Shown here piece after piece: positions 1 to 11,252 of a DNA stretch of 64,000 nt. Positions within the stretch are counted from its first letter, which is position 1; each line of letters begins with the position of its first letter. The DNA lies in assembly GCA_030015575.1 (NCBI GenBank), contig JASDDO010000004.1, positions 321,354,654 to 321,418,653 of the forward strand. Direction: 5' to 3'. The DNA is from Agapanthus africanus. Taxonomy: Eukaryota > Streptophyta > Magnoliopsida > Asparagales > Amaryllidaceae. Below the pieces are notes generated by a model. The model saw nothing but the letters and a program-made list of their open reading frames with translations. It was not told the DNA's origin and did not search any database. Made by a program: the position numbers and the translations under genes.

Positions 1-1078
1 ATCAATGGTAATTGTCTTGGAAAAAAACACAAATCCTGCCGTCTATGTGCAGCAATTACCGATAATTTCCAAACCTAATTCAGGATCCAATTCTGTTTAA
101 AGTGTATGACTCAAGTCTGAGTCCAAATATTAATCTGAATCCAATTAAAACATGAATCTAAGTCAATATGAATCTAAATATGAATACTTGAACATGAATA
201 CCAGAACAACGTCAAAACATGCAATATAACTTGACCTGACCGAACCATAACTATATCTTGAACATGATTACGTGACTATCGTTTACATCCTGAATGAGTT
301 TACATGAACAACTTATACCATGGTCTCGGCAAGTCTGATAACTACAAATCAATACAATCAATACAATACACATTACCGGGTTTTAATGGGGTAGATTGGT
401 ACGGAATGTGTTAAAAGTGGCACGATGATGGTCACTAAAAGACACCTACATGAACATCCTATGCCGTTGTCCCGTAGGGTTTGACAGGGCCTTGTACTTA
501 CATGTTACCTTAGTCCACGGAGCAAGTTGGACTCTTCTCGTATACACTGATATATTCTGTACCAAGCTACAAACAACTACGTTAGTATAACAAACACATA
601 CTTTACCTATGCTATTCTCTCTACCTATCTATTACATTCTATCTTTTGGGACTTACCGAGCGCTAGTTCGCTGACGACATTCATGTCCCTTCTTTCTTTG
701 GAATGTTGTCAGGAGGACCCAACTCTCAGGAGATTGAGCCCAGCCAGGATGACTTGGAGCAGTTTACAAAGGATACAGACTTTTAAGCCTTACTTGTATT
801 ATTTTCTTTTCAGTTCATATACTATTGTTTAGGCATCACTTTCTATCATTGTACTTTACTTTCCAGTTGTATGTAAAGAATGATTATCAATAAAAAGTTG
901 TTGTTTTATTACATCTCTTGTCATTCTTATGATTCACATTTATATTGCTTATTTATGCTTAACGTGTTTACTTCTGAGTAAATACGTTGCGGCCTGCCAC
1001 ATCTACTTCCCCGTACATTGGGAAGCGGGGCGTAATACCACGTCACCGTTTCCGTCTATTGGGAAGCGGGGCGTGACA
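1..1078 (+). mobile_element. Right part of a gypsy-like LTR
   Basis: The segment ends in GGGGCGTGACA at 1068-1078, an ending typical of plant Ty3/gypsy LTRs of the Del/Tekay kind. The following sequence changes character to the antisense PMD relic. A near-duplicate GGGAAGCGGGGCGT occurs at about 1020 and 1060. No open frame of useful length is present. The left end lies outside the window, so neither a partner LTR nor a target duplication can be shown. The family assignment is inference from the terminal motif only. Confidence 0.4.
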
Positions 1079-3701
1079 TGCAGAATATGAAACTCCGGCA
1101 TTCGGCTCTACGATGAGAGCCATCGGCGAATGTGAACTGCTCGCTGCCAATACCGGAGACGTACGTTGGGTAAAAGGCCCCGGTGGCATGATGACTTGAG
1201 ACTCAAAATGGATGGGATCTGCCTAAGCTGGCAAATTAGGAAGTGCAAAAGGTTTCCCTGCTCTCTCATCGTCTATAAGATGCGGAATTGCATCACAAAG
1301 AATTGTAAGTGATAATCTTTGTAAGAGAACCAGAAAGGAATGGGCCAAAGATGAAGCTTATCGACGTTGGATCCAATTGCTAGGCGAGAAGATGAGCTGC
1401 GACCTAGCCTTGCCAAAATAGCACTGGCAAGTTGGGACACCATCAAACCCATCGCTGAAACATCAGACGGACGATATAAGTACGGAGTTGGTATGAAAGA
1501 TGATAAATGATAAAATCGAAAGGTACCTTCCGTCGTCATCACAGAAAAGGTAGGAGGAGGGAAAATGGTCATAATGCCAGCCTCCTCGGTTTGTAAAACA
1601 TCAGGAGTCACGAGAGCAGCAGCTTTTGATGGTGAAGATGATGAAGTTGTTGGCGCGCTTGTACCTGAAACAAAAAGAGATGCATCGACAAATATATCGG
1701 GTGAAGATGAAAATGAGCGTAAAGTAAATGTAGCGAAAAATACCAATAGGCCCTGCGGGAGTCAGTGGGACCGAAGCTACAGACGTTCCCCGAATGCCGC
1801 TAACCTCAACGCCTGCCTCAATAGAACCACTTCTGTTCACAGAATCGGAAGGAGCCGAGGCTCTTAAGCCAACAGCCGCTGTTGCCACACTGTTAGCCCT
1901 GTAAGATGCCCACCGAGCCACTAACAGAGGCTGTGACTTCAGAAGAAACATGATCGTGTATATAAGAACCTAAATAGTCGAGTTCATCCATGTAAGGGTT
2001 GACCTGTTGGTCATTCGCCAGCTCCATAGGTGGCACAGGGACCTCCGCTGAAGGGATTTCACCTTCTTCAAGGGTATCAGCAACAACTTGATTACTGAAA
2101 CTAGTGCCAGCTGTAGAAACATTCACCAAGGGGTTAATAATGTAATCACTTGGACTGGGATAAATAGAAAGAAAGACTTTTTACCTGAAGAGACCCGAAG
2201 TACGGCTTCCTCACGGATACAGCATGTTTCTTCCGCCTGACCCGTCAGAAGAAATCTTCTCTGGGCATGTACCAGTTGGACCTCTTCGTCGTCAACAGGT
2301 TCGGTGTCAAGAGCGGCTGGCATAGGCTGTTTAAGTGCTCTTTCCCGCAACAGCCGGGAAGGGCTGTGAGCAAGAGTCAGCAACCCCAAAAAGTGCGTAG
2401 TAATTGTTCAAGAAGGGATATCTGATATATGAACACTAGATGGTCGTTCACTAGCATCTATTGAGAAAATCACAGAAAGAAGAAATCGATAAGTGAACAA
2501 GATAAATGATGCATCGTGCATATAGAACATTAGGAAAATGGATCTCACCAAAACCCTGGGTAGCTTGCTGCCTCGTGCGTACTTCTTCTCGATATGAATC
2601 AAAGGACGCTTGGATGGCTTATTCAGTGGATATCGCAACAAAAAAAATGATTCGACACATAATATCGCTTACAAAAAAAATAACACTTGAGGAAAAGCAG
2701 AAGAATTATACTGGTTGCTTCAAGCGCCCGTGTCCTCTCCGTTTCTTCCGCGGCAAGTTGTACAGAAGCGGATAACCCTGCATGAAGGTCAGCATCATCA
2801 TCCTCCGCCAATGATTCTACAACGGTTGCCGCAAGATCGACAGCCTCCGCAATGGATGACTTTGGAAAGATAACATCGACATTCAATACTCAGAAATTCT
2901 TTGGGTCGGGGAAGCTTAGGTCTCCGGACCAGATACAGGGCCAGCCGTGAAAGAAGTCTTTCGCCTATTGTGGGATCCAGTGCAAGCTGGAAGGAACCTC
3001 TTCTTGCTTAACGATACCTTCGACAGACGCTTCCCGATTTTCAAATTCGACGGTGAGTCACCCGCAACGTCACCTCAACCGGATGACCTCACCGATGCAA
3101 GAATAGGATCATCATCAGGAAAAATGCCGCCAGTATGACGTGATCTGCCGGAAGGTCCAAAAGCAATCGGTGATGGAGCTCACTTTTTACCAACCATTCT
3201 TCTCCTAGTACCAGGAACAAGTTTTGTTTCAATGCTTCCGAAAGCTCAAGCTGTCATGAGTTCCCGGACAGCGGAAGAAGCTGCTAGTGTCCCTTCTCGA
3301 GGTAGGGAAAGAAGAATGACCAACCTCGGTCTCAAGGGAAAGCCGGGTTTCGATGCCCTCATCGCACCCCGACGACCAACCAAAACATGCTTCTCTTGGT
3401 CGATGACCCCATCCATAGATGATGAGTACCATGATCGGAAGGCCGACAATAGTCGAGGGATGCGGTTCGGATCGGGAATCGCGAAGCGGGATCTGGTGCC
3501 CAGCTTCATAAACTAGTGAATGACATTTTTTGCCGACTCCCTTATAAAAATGGGCTCACAACAAAAAGCTTGGAATTGAACGCCTTGGTCAAACCCAAAT
3601 TGCCGGGAGAAGCGGTAGGGGCTATATGGCCTGTAGGCGACATCATTACTCTGCCAGCAAACCAAGAAACCTAGGCGGATCGAATAAAGATAGGTGATAT
3701 C
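1079..3701 (-). pseudogene. Decayed PMD antisense-ORF relic, C-terminal part
   Basis: Read on the minus strand, 3513-3701 encodes a piece (LYSIRLGFLVCWQ, then RFSRQFGFDQGVQFQAF) that lines up with LYSIRPGYLVFRQ and RFARQLGYDQGVPFEAF in the better copy at 62722-64000. This is the C-terminal half of the plant-mobile-domain-like protein found in Tat retrotransposon antisense ORFs. Further left, short minus-strand frames at 3246-3509, 2623-2886, 2123-2389 and 1893-2129 are acidic and alanine-rich, like the later exons of the 62-kb copy. Each ends at a GT-like border, so the exon-intron pattern is probably preserved. Many stops and frameshifts separate them. It is probably a dead remnant of an older Tat element. 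Exon limits were not resolved. Confidence 0.6.
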
Positions 3702-4537
3702 TGTTGGGTTCAAAATTTACACCCCGGTTGACCAAGTCAAAATCAAAGTCAACCCCAAGCCAAGTGGGCCCAAGCCCAGGTCAAGTGGGCCAATACCCGG
3801 GTTGAGCCCGAACATGAAGCGGCCGGCCTCCCCACATGCCAAAATAAAATTTTTTGTAATAAATAATTTTTGGTGTATTTCCTTTTTTTTATTTCTATGA
3901 ATAAATGTAAGGAAAGTGGGCATAAAGACAAATTTTTGTAAAGCCCATGACTTACGTGCAAAAAGAAATAGCACATGAGGCATGGGATGGGCAAAATGCA
4001 ATTTTGTAAAGCCCAAGGGGCTATATATAAAGTATATAACCTATAAAGGTAAAGATAATAAAATATCTTATGATCTTTTTCTCTTTCTATTCAAGGTCTG
4101 TGCCTCCTTCTCCTTCCTTAAGGTTCTAAACCTTCTTCTTTCTTTTGAATTAAATCAAGAGTTTTACTCTTCCTTTTCTAAAACTAAATAGTTTTTCACC
4201 ACAAAACCCACAAAAAGGAGTCAGATCTTCAATTAGATCTCAAAAAGGGGAGATCTTGAATCTCATCCCCCCCTTTTCCACCAAGATACGGCCAACAAAG
4301 AGGATGAAGGAGGAGACACATCTCCGAAAATCCCACTTTGGAAAAGATCCAAGGCTCAAGAGAAGATCCAAGGCTTAAGAGAGAAGAACCTCTGAAGATT
4401 TTTAGGGGTTCAACTCCAAGACCCAAATCCTCAAAGGAGTTTAATTCCTAATCCAGATCTTTTGGAGTTTAACTTCACTCAAAATCCTATTTTAGAGTTT
4501 AACTCCTATTTCTGGGGGTAAAAACCCCTTCCTTTCG

Positions 4538-4742
4538 CTAGCGCCCAGCGCCCAAGCGCTCACGTGTCGGGCACGTGAGGCGCCAGCGCCCAAAGCGCTA
4601 GCGCCAGCGCCCGAGCGCCCACATGCCGGGCATGTAGGGCGCTAGCTCCTGCGCCTAGTGCTAACCTAAGAGTTTAAGCACTAGCGCCAACGCCAGCGTG
4701 CTAGGAACATGAGGCGCTGGCGCTCACGCGTCCTTTGGACGC
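4538..4742. repeat. GC-rich palindrome block in F
   Basis: Repeated GCGCTAGCGC and GCGCCAGCGCC units alternate with two hairpins: CTCACGTG with CACGTGAG around TCGGG at about 4559, and CCACATGCC with GGCATGTAGG at about 4619. The second hairpin keeps pairing while its bases differ from the first, a pattern also seen in LTR-E. It lies in the presumed R/U5 part of fragment F, downstream of the TATA-like site. Confidence 0.6.
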
Positions 4743-4937
4743 CATTTTTCTCTCATTTTACATGTACCCCACACTAAAAATACCTCCCCAGTTAGAAAAA
4801 ATTTCTAACGGGGCGTTGTCCCGCATCCCGCAAGGGGGCTGCTAACCCCTTGACCCACAGCTCGCATCCGGGTAGCAGGACCCCGTAAAAACTCTACGGG
4901 GCCCCCGATATATCTAAAACCCCTACAAAACATAACA

Positions 4938-4942
4938 CTGTA
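4938..4942. repeat. Target site duplication of element A, left
   Basis: CTGTA directly precedes the 5' LTR. CTGCA follows the 3' LTR at 37760-37764. Four of five bases match; the difference is a C/T transition, expected in old methylated insertions. Confidence 0.7.
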
Positions 4943-5576
4943 TGATCAGTCGAAAATACTGCATTTTTAACACGGCAATTTTCCTATCATTTGCACTCAT
5001 CTAGAAGTGTTCGGTATTCATATTGCACATATTAGCAAAACAGTCCTGAAATACCAGATTGCATATGTTATACTCTAAAACCGACATTTCTGAGGAAATT
5101 CTGTGTTTATCATGGCATCGCATCATCCTTGTATTGCGCAGCACTTGTTTCGGAGTTTGTGCAGGAAATTGCAGGAACAAAGCCAAAAGAAGCTGATAAA
5201 AAATACACCAACTCCAAGTCTTGAGATCTGGTAACAATCTAGAGGGAAAAACACAATTAAACATATCAGAAAAAGGCCCACATATCAGCCCAAGGCCACA
5301 GTAGAAGATTCAAGCCCAAAGGCTTCCAAACCGCCACGGTTCCGTGGCGAGAGCCCGCTTGCGCCGCGGTTCCACGGAGGCTTCATGGCATCAGAAGCGC
5401 ATACTTTCTGCATGTGCTTACACTAACGGCCCAAGCTTCCAGAACATTGTAGAAATGCCACGTGGCTCTTCTAGAAGGCTCTCCTTAACTAACTTTTGGA
5501 GGGAAATTCAAATCTCCTCAACAAACTTTTGGAGGGAAATTCAAAATTCAAATCCTAGATCTAGGGTTTTGATGGT

Positions 5577-5586
5577 CTATAAATAG
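5577..5586 (+). promoter_or_regulatory. TATA box of LTR-A
   Basis: CTATAAATAG lies just downstream of the duplicated 19-bp box. The same site is intact in the 3' LTR at 36651-36660. Transcription would start about 30 bp downstream. Confidence 0.75.
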
Positions 5587-5693
5587 GAGCCTAGATGTAG
5601 AGTTAAACTTCTTCCTTAATCTTTAGTGGTTCAATCTTTCCTCAATCATTAATCTCCATCTTCTTCCATCCACAAGTTGAGTGACACGACTTG

Positions 5694-5712
5694 TGCGAAA
5701 CCCTAACCCTAA
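5694..5712 (+). promoter_or_regulatory. Telobox-like AAACCCTAACCCTAA in LTR-A
   Basis: Two plant telomere-type units lie shortly after the presumed transcription start. The 3' LTR copy is mutated (AAACTCTAACCCTAA at about 36770). Teloboxes occur in plant promoters and leaders; a role here is inference. Confidence 0.4.
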
Positions 5713-6689
5713 TTCCAATCCAAATTCAAGATCCCGAGTACCAAATCAAGCGAGAAGCCTTCAACCTTTTAGGAGCGGAGCCGATCTTCAATCGAGCAAG
5801 TGATCCAAGACGATCCGCGACTCAAGGATCCGAGCGAAGCCAAATCGACGATCAAGTTCTTCCTCTTGTAGTTCTTGAGTGATTGTAACGGAATTGTTGA
5901 TACAAATAAAAGGTAAAATTCTTTAATCTTGCTTTCTTTAAATTCTTGCATAATGATTCGATCTCAATTTGTGATTGTAGTTCTTGTTGTGATGTTTGAG
6001 TAAAACTCCGCTCGTAAAGGAGTCGAGATGATCAATAGAATGATGATGTAACAAATCTTAAAACGATTCTTAAGTCCTACAAGTTTTGTAAACCCTAACA
6101 AGTTGAAGAATGGATGACCTTGTTTCGTTGCGATACTTTCTTGATTGTTATCTCTCGAAATTAGGGATCTACGATCGATTCTTGAATTTACTAGAGGCTA
6201 TAATGTGAATGATATCGACGAAGGAACAAGGGATAAATGATGAAACCCTAGTTTCACTAGAAATCCCTAATTCTCGTCGATCATCATCGATCTAGTATCA
6301 ATTCATCGAAGGATAAGAACACGTCATCGTGAGATTACATCACATCTATAGATCCGATCGATTCCTACGAGCCTCATTTCGATTCTTGATATTTGGTTTG
6401 GAAAAATCAACAAATTCTCAATTCTTGATTCTATCGTTTTTTTTTGTTATTAGATCTAGATTTTCTAATTCTTGAACTTCAATTACAAATAATGAATTGT
6501 TTGTTTTCTTTTCCTTAAATTTTCAATTCAAACAAATCAAAATACGAACGAATCGCGCAATCCCTGTGGACGATCCGCACTTACTAACACGCTACATCCG
6601 ACACCGTTATTGATTGCGGTCAAATATTTTTGGTTGTGATTCTATTCATTTTTCTAAATACCGACACATCCTAAAAAGATTCAATCAAA

Positions 6690-6707
6690 TGGCGCCATTG
6701 CCGGGGA
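6690..6707 (+). promoter_or_regulatory. Primer binding site, tRNA-Asp type
   Basis: TGGCGCCATTGCCGGGGA begins two bases after the LTR. It differs at one base from the complement of plant tRNA-Asp (TGGCGCCGTTGCCGGGGA), the primer characteristic of Athila elements. Confidence 0.88.
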
Positions 6708-6748
6708 TCATTTGAGTTACACACACAACAAGAAAATAATCAATCAAA

Positions 6749-6766
6749 TGGCGTCGTTGCCGAGGA
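6749..6766 (+). promoter_or_regulatory. Second, duplicated PBS-like site
   Basis: TGGCGTCGTTGCCGAGGA, preceded by AATCAATCAAA like the true LTR end, repeats the LTR/PBS junction 59 bp further on. It has two mismatches to the tRNA-Asp complement. Confidence 0.7.
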
Positions 6767-7849
6767 TCGTGCGCTAATTCGTTCTATATTGAAATTTGAG
6801 TTGAAAGATTTATTCCATTATAATTTTTAGATTAAAATTCGCGCAAACACTAATACGAGTTGTTGTGATTTGTGCGAGGAAATCTGGAATCATTCGAGCT
6901 TGGGAAAAATTATTCTGAAAATTCCAGAGGTCTCAGGAGCTACACAGAAGCTCTCTGTGTAAATTTTGTGCAGTGAACTATTCATTCCACCGCCTTTCCA
7001 CGGTCTAATCCCCTTAGTGCGGCGGTTCCGCGGTCTCCTCTAGGAGTTGCTGCACTAAAATTGCTCAGGTTAATCCTCACTTTCTTATCTCTCTCTCAAT
7101 CTGCTCCATTAACAATTTTGTGCAGGTTTCTTTTCAAAAATCGCAGCGCCGCGCAAAAAGCAAAATTAAATTGTGCTTGTTTTGATTTTTTGGTTGTTTG
7201 CATAACTAATACGGACATTAAGGGGCAAAGACCAAATCCAGATTAGGTGGGGAGTTCATTACCCTTCCTAAGCCCCGAAAATCGCAAAATTGCATCCGCA
7301 TTTACCCTAATTAACTAAAAAATATCTAGAGATGACTCTAAGGACCGTCGCGCTCACTTAGGACAAGAGAAGGCCGTGGGTAATTCATTGCTTATCCGCG
7401 TTTCTTTTGTGGTGTCTAAGGCAAGTGTGTCGAAGGCTAGTTGTTACTTAATTAGGCCCACTACTTACGTAGTGGAGAACCTCCCACTTACCTGGTTACA
7501 GAAGAGACAAAGAGGCAGTGGAGGATTTATCCTGCGTCTTTTCTTTTGGAAGTTAGGAGCGGTCTAGTGATTTGACCAAGGCGACCCCTAGAATTAGGGT
7601 TTTGTGTGTTGCATTTGTTGTGTTGCATCATATTTTCAAAAATCCATCCACTTTTCAAAACAAACACCGCATTCATTCATTCATTCCCCTAATTATAAAT
7701 TCACGCTGCCACTTGTACTGACCCTTTTTAGTGCAAGATAGGCTGGACACGGGATTCTAGTGCCCGTTAAGTCCGCGTTCCCTTCGATCAACCCTAAAGT
7801 CGGTATTTCTATATTTACCTTTTCTTCACCCACCACCACACCCATATCT
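6767..7849 (+). other. Untranslated leader of element A
   Basis: No convincing frame occurs before gag. A GCGGTTCCGCGG box lies at 7023-7034. The segment 7442-7485 (TTACTTAATTA, hairpin CCACTAC/GTAGTGG, GAACCTCCC) corresponds to a leader element also present in B and in copia element C. The sequence is otherwise AT-rich and unremarkable. Confidence 0.6.
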
Positions 7850-9523
7850 ATGGATCTGTCTCCATCAAACTTCTTTTCCACTACTCTGTCGCCGTCCGTT
7901 GGTGCGCAGAATCCACTCCGCATCTCTGTCCAAGAGAGGTGTTATGCTACACGAGGTCCCCTTTCCACCTGTCTTTCCATTCCACCAGCCAACGGGGAAA
8001 ATTTTGAAATAAAACCCCAGTACATCAACCTTCTACCAAAATTTCACGGTCTCGAGTCTGAAGATGTATATGCATTTATCACCAAATTTGAAAAAATATG
8101 CGCAATGATGGATACCTCACAGCTTTCTATGGATGCTATGCGTCTACATCTTCTCCCATTCACCCTGTGCGATATAGCCGAGAAGTGGTTGTATAACACT
8201 ACCGCACATTCCATTTCAAATTGGGAAGAATTCGTAAAAGCATTCCTTAAGAAATTCTACCCACATCTTAAAACAGCTCGAGTCCGTAGCGAAATCAATC
8301 AATTCACCCAACTTCCAAATGAACCATTTTCAAAATGTCTTGAAAGCTTCAAGGATCTGTTAGTCCAATGTCCACATCACGGCATCCCGAGATGGGAACT
8401 GTGCCGAATCATTTATGAGGGCATTAATCCTCACACAAGACAGACCCTTGAATCCATGTGTCAAGGCAACTTCATGACCAAAGATGATGGGGAAGCCTGG
8501 AAATTTCTAGAAGATTTCGCTGAAAAATCTTTACAGTGGGAGGGTGTGAGTCAATCGTCTAGGGATGTCAATAATATTTCCATAGGAGTTAGAGCTGACA
8601 TTTCAGCTATGCAAAAGAAACTTGATACTATGGAAAACAAATTTTTAGCCGCCCTATGTCAAATATCACTCTCCAAAACTGTATGTGGATGCTATTCTGA
8701 TCCTTCTCATTTGACGGAAGAGTGTCCACGAAATTCTCTGTTTCAAGGTCATGAGCATACCAATGCCGCATTTCAAAGACCTAGAAACGATCCATTTTCT
8801 TCCATATATAATAAGGGTTGGAGGAATCACCCTAATTTTGCTTGGAACCAATCACAATCTCAAAACACGGTTCCAACCCAAAACAATTTCCAAAGGGTCC
8901 CTCCACCACAACAGCAACCACAACTTCAATTGAGTCAGCACCCCTTCCAAGCACATAACTTTTAAAATCCGGTCAACACACCTGCACTGTCAAGTCCTTT
9001 ACAGTTGACCGGGACTGATGAATCCTCTTCATTCATAAACTTGCTTCTAACAAATCTCATGCAAGTATCGGTTGAAATAAAGACTTCTGTCGATGATATA
9101 AAGAAAAACTCAGTGTCCCAAGCTGAGAGTATTAAATTGATGGAAGCAAAAATTGCACGATTAAAAGCCGAAATGAGTGCAAGAGAGAAAGGGAAACTTC
9201 CAGCTCAACCTTTACCCAATCCTGGCTATTCACATCATATGAATGCAATCACGTTGAGATCTGGAAGAGTGCTTGAAAATCACCTTGGGGAAGAGTTTGA
9301 TTATACTGATAAATCAATCAGTAACACCCCGGCTGAGACCTTTCCTTCCACTTCTACTTCTAATTCTGACCCCAGTTCTTCTACCCCACCACCTTCTTGC
9401 GAGCCTATTCTTCATTTCCCACAAGGCTCGCCACCTCAGCCCATCTCTTCTAGTCTACCACCGACGATCCCCACTTCTATTTTGGGATCGGGTCCACACA
9501 CACTTCCTTCTCCGATGATGGAC
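7850..9523 (+). pseudogene. gag: Athila gag, 5' part, split by insertion of B
   Basis: This is the structural Gag protein of element A, which would form the cytoplasmic particle. The first ATG is 7850; the frame is open upstream to 7760 without an ATG. The retrotransposon Gag core covers about 8010-8540 (PKFHGLESEDVYAFITKFE, LPFTLCDIAEKWLY, FLKKFYP, FTQLPNEPFSKCLESFKDLL). A knuckle-like CGCYSDPSHLTEEC lies at about 8682; its first pair is C-x-C rather than C-x2-C. A glutamine-rich tail follows. An in-frame TAA at 8963-8965 breaks the frame, which then reopens in phase with the typical Athila motif NAITLRSGRVLE (about 9241). The frame is cut at codon GAC (9521-9523) by element B and resumes at 23441 in the same phase. 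Confidence 0.88.
9519..9523. repeat. Target site duplication of tandem B, left
   Basis: TGGAC here and TGGAC at 23436-23440 flank the whole three-LTR block, showing that the block occupies one original insertion site. Confidence 0.92.
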
Positions 9524-9986
9524 TGTTCATCACAGAATACTGCATTTTATACCGCCCATTCTTACGCTCGGTTGTTTATAGGTAGGTGCTTTTAATCCGT
9601 TTTTGTTACATATTTGCAGGATACAGGTTCTCGGTTCTAAAACGGTGAAATTCATGGAAAACACGACAAAATCCGGGTTCCTGCCAACCACTGAGAAAAC
9701 ACGGTCTCCGCTCGTCATCCGTATGTTGCCAGATACAAGTTTAGGAAGACAAAATGTCAAATCAATGTCACCTTCATGCACAAGGCTCAATGGCAACAAC
9801 AAGTTCCAAGAAATCTACGCGGAGCTCGAGGCAATCATGACAAAAGACATCCACAAAAAGTCCACCTTTCCTCAACAGAAATTCTGGAAGAATTGTGAAT
9901 GTATTTTCAGAAAATACATATACCAGACAACAAAGGACAAGAAACCAGGGAAGCACAGAAAATCAGAGCCCCTAATCCCACTATAG

Positions 9987-10035
9987 GGCCGCGGATCCGC
10001 CGCCAATAGGGGGTATTGGCGGCGGATCCGCGGCC
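9987..10035. repeat. Perfect 22-bp hairpin upstream of B TATA box
   Basis: Arms 9987-10008 and 10014-10035 are exact reverse complements around a GGGGG spacer, with CCGCGGATCCG in each. In LTR 2 (16087-16135) and LTR 3 (22191-22239) one arm has a single C-to-G change that creates GGCCGCGGATCCGCGGCC, itself palindromic. The site is about 90 bp upstream of the TATA box, so it could act as a promoter element or cruciform. Confidence 0.85.
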
Positions 10036-10124
10036 GTACGGCCTCGACAGAGTATCATCTTTTGGGGGCTGTCTGGTAATTTTGTCTATGGTCAGATGGT
10101 TGCCCTAGGGTTTCATTTCCCTGC

Positions 10125-10133
10125 CTATAAATA
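10125..10133 (+). promoter_or_regulatory. TATA box of LTR-B
   Basis: CTATAAATA, followed about 60 bp later by a TTCTTC-rich tract. The same sequence is present in LTR 2 (about 16225) and LTR 3 (about 22330). Confidence 0.75.
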
Positions 10134-11234
10134 CAGCAGAACTGAGCTTAACCAAGGGAGCTTTTCTTTAGCGTCTTTTTTGTAGTTTTGTTCTTCTTTC
10201 TTCTTCTTCTTCATTCTTTCTCCATGAAATTGTAGTGAGAGCTTTTGAGTGGAAGATTAATGAAGATGAGGGCTTTTTATCTTTCTTGTTAGTTTGCTCC
10301 CCCTTGAGATTCTTGCTTTCTCTTGCTCATTCAATCTCTTTATTGAGCTTGAATGGTTAAGGGTTAGTTATTGATCTCAAGGGTCGTATTTTCTCACGGG
10401 ACTAGTTTTTCACTTCACATGCGTTCTCTACCCTTCCCTTGATCTTGCAACCTCTTCATTGAGCTTGCAAGTTTAAGGGTTGGTTATTGAGCACATGCTT
10501 GGCTTGGGTTCTACTTCCGTGTTCTTTTTATTTGCTTATTTATTACTTGCATTTTTCATTCTTGCTTTTCTTACTTGCAATTTTATTCATGCACTTTAAT
10601 ACTTATATCTTTTCTTTTCTTTGTTCTTTTCTTTTTGTTCTCTTTTGTTCATTTTGTGAATGTTGTAATTATTGTTGTTGTTAAGAATTAATACGGTATT
10701 GTAAGTTAACGTTTCTTTGCCAATTCCTTTTCCCGTTATTTTCCATTTGAACTTCGCCCAAACCATACGCAAGGGCTCCGTTAGGCACCGTACCCTGACA
10801 AGGTAACGGTGATTCCTAACCGCGACCGGTTGCGTTCGGTTTGGCCGGAGGCGAAAGCAAGAGACAAGAACGGAAGGACAAGGGTAAATAAGCCGGATTC
10901 CACGAATACCGCGCTTAAATCCCCTAATCCACGTTGTTGCCGATTGCTTAGCTTCAATTGGTCAAGACTCGGCTCAAAGGTTTTGAGTACGGATTTCTTA
11001 GCTTACAATCTCGTATCTTTTCTTAACAGCCTTATACTTGCAGATAAACACATAGGTTAGACTGGACAAAACATACAGATTCTTTATTGACTCGTCTAAG
11101 ACAAGAAGGTAAGATAACACCATCTCCCTGTGGACCGACCCGTGCTCACCGGCTAGCTGCAAAGCGACACCGTCCTGATCGCGGTTACACTTAAATTCTT
11201 TGAACATCCGACACGCCATCGGCGTGCGATCAAA

Positions 11235-11252
11235 TGGCGCCGTTGCCGGGAA
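11235..11252 (+). promoter_or_regulatory. tRNA-Asp PBS of B unit 1
   Basis: TGGCGCCGTTGCCGGGAA follows the LTR by two bases and matches 17 of 18 positions of the tRNA-Asp complement. Unit 2 has the same site at 17335-17352. LTR 3 is followed directly by target DNA, as expected of the terminal LTR. Confidence 0.88.

Larger units (their letters stand above)
3702..4942 (+). mobile_element. LTR-like palindrome-rich fragment (F)
   Basis: The fragment begins TGTTGGG exactly where the PMD coding similarity stops, as a copia-type LTR would. It contains inverted TTGACC/GTCAAC boxes (3727-3765), a TATA-like GCTATATATAAAG at about 4019, then short palindromes (GGAGTTTAATTCC at 4436, CCCCGTA/TACGGGG stem near 4885) and the GC-rich palindrome block at 4538-4742. 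It is cut by insertion of element A at 4942 and may resume at 37765. No 5-bp target duplication was found, so its far end is unknown. It resembles the palindrome domain of LTR-E in design. Confidence 0.45.
4943..6687 (+). mobile_element. 5' LTR of element A
   Basis: It is 1745 bp, starting TGATCAGT and ending ATCA. Landmarks are a CCACGG/CCGTGG hairpin at 5332-5349, a second CCGCGGTTCC box at about 5363, a direct repeat of TTTTGGAGGGAAATTCAAA at 5494 and 5527, a TATA box at 5577 and a telobox at 5694. Compared with the 3' LTR it has many G-to-A and C-to-T changes, as expected from methylated-cytosine decay. Confidence 0.92.
9524..11232 (+). mobile_element. LTR 1 of B
   Basis: It is 1709 bp. 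It contains a perfect 22-bp inverted repeat (9987-10008 with 10014-10035), a TATA box at 10125-10133, a TTC-rich pyrimidine tract near 10196, and ends GATCA. It differs from LTR 2 and LTR 3 at about a dozen sites that those two share, suggesting LTR 2 came largely from the original 3' LTR. Confidence 0.93.

Noticed and set aside
5694-5712. Interstitial telomere
   Set aside because: Only two telomere-type units, within an LTR leader. A telobox is the better reading.
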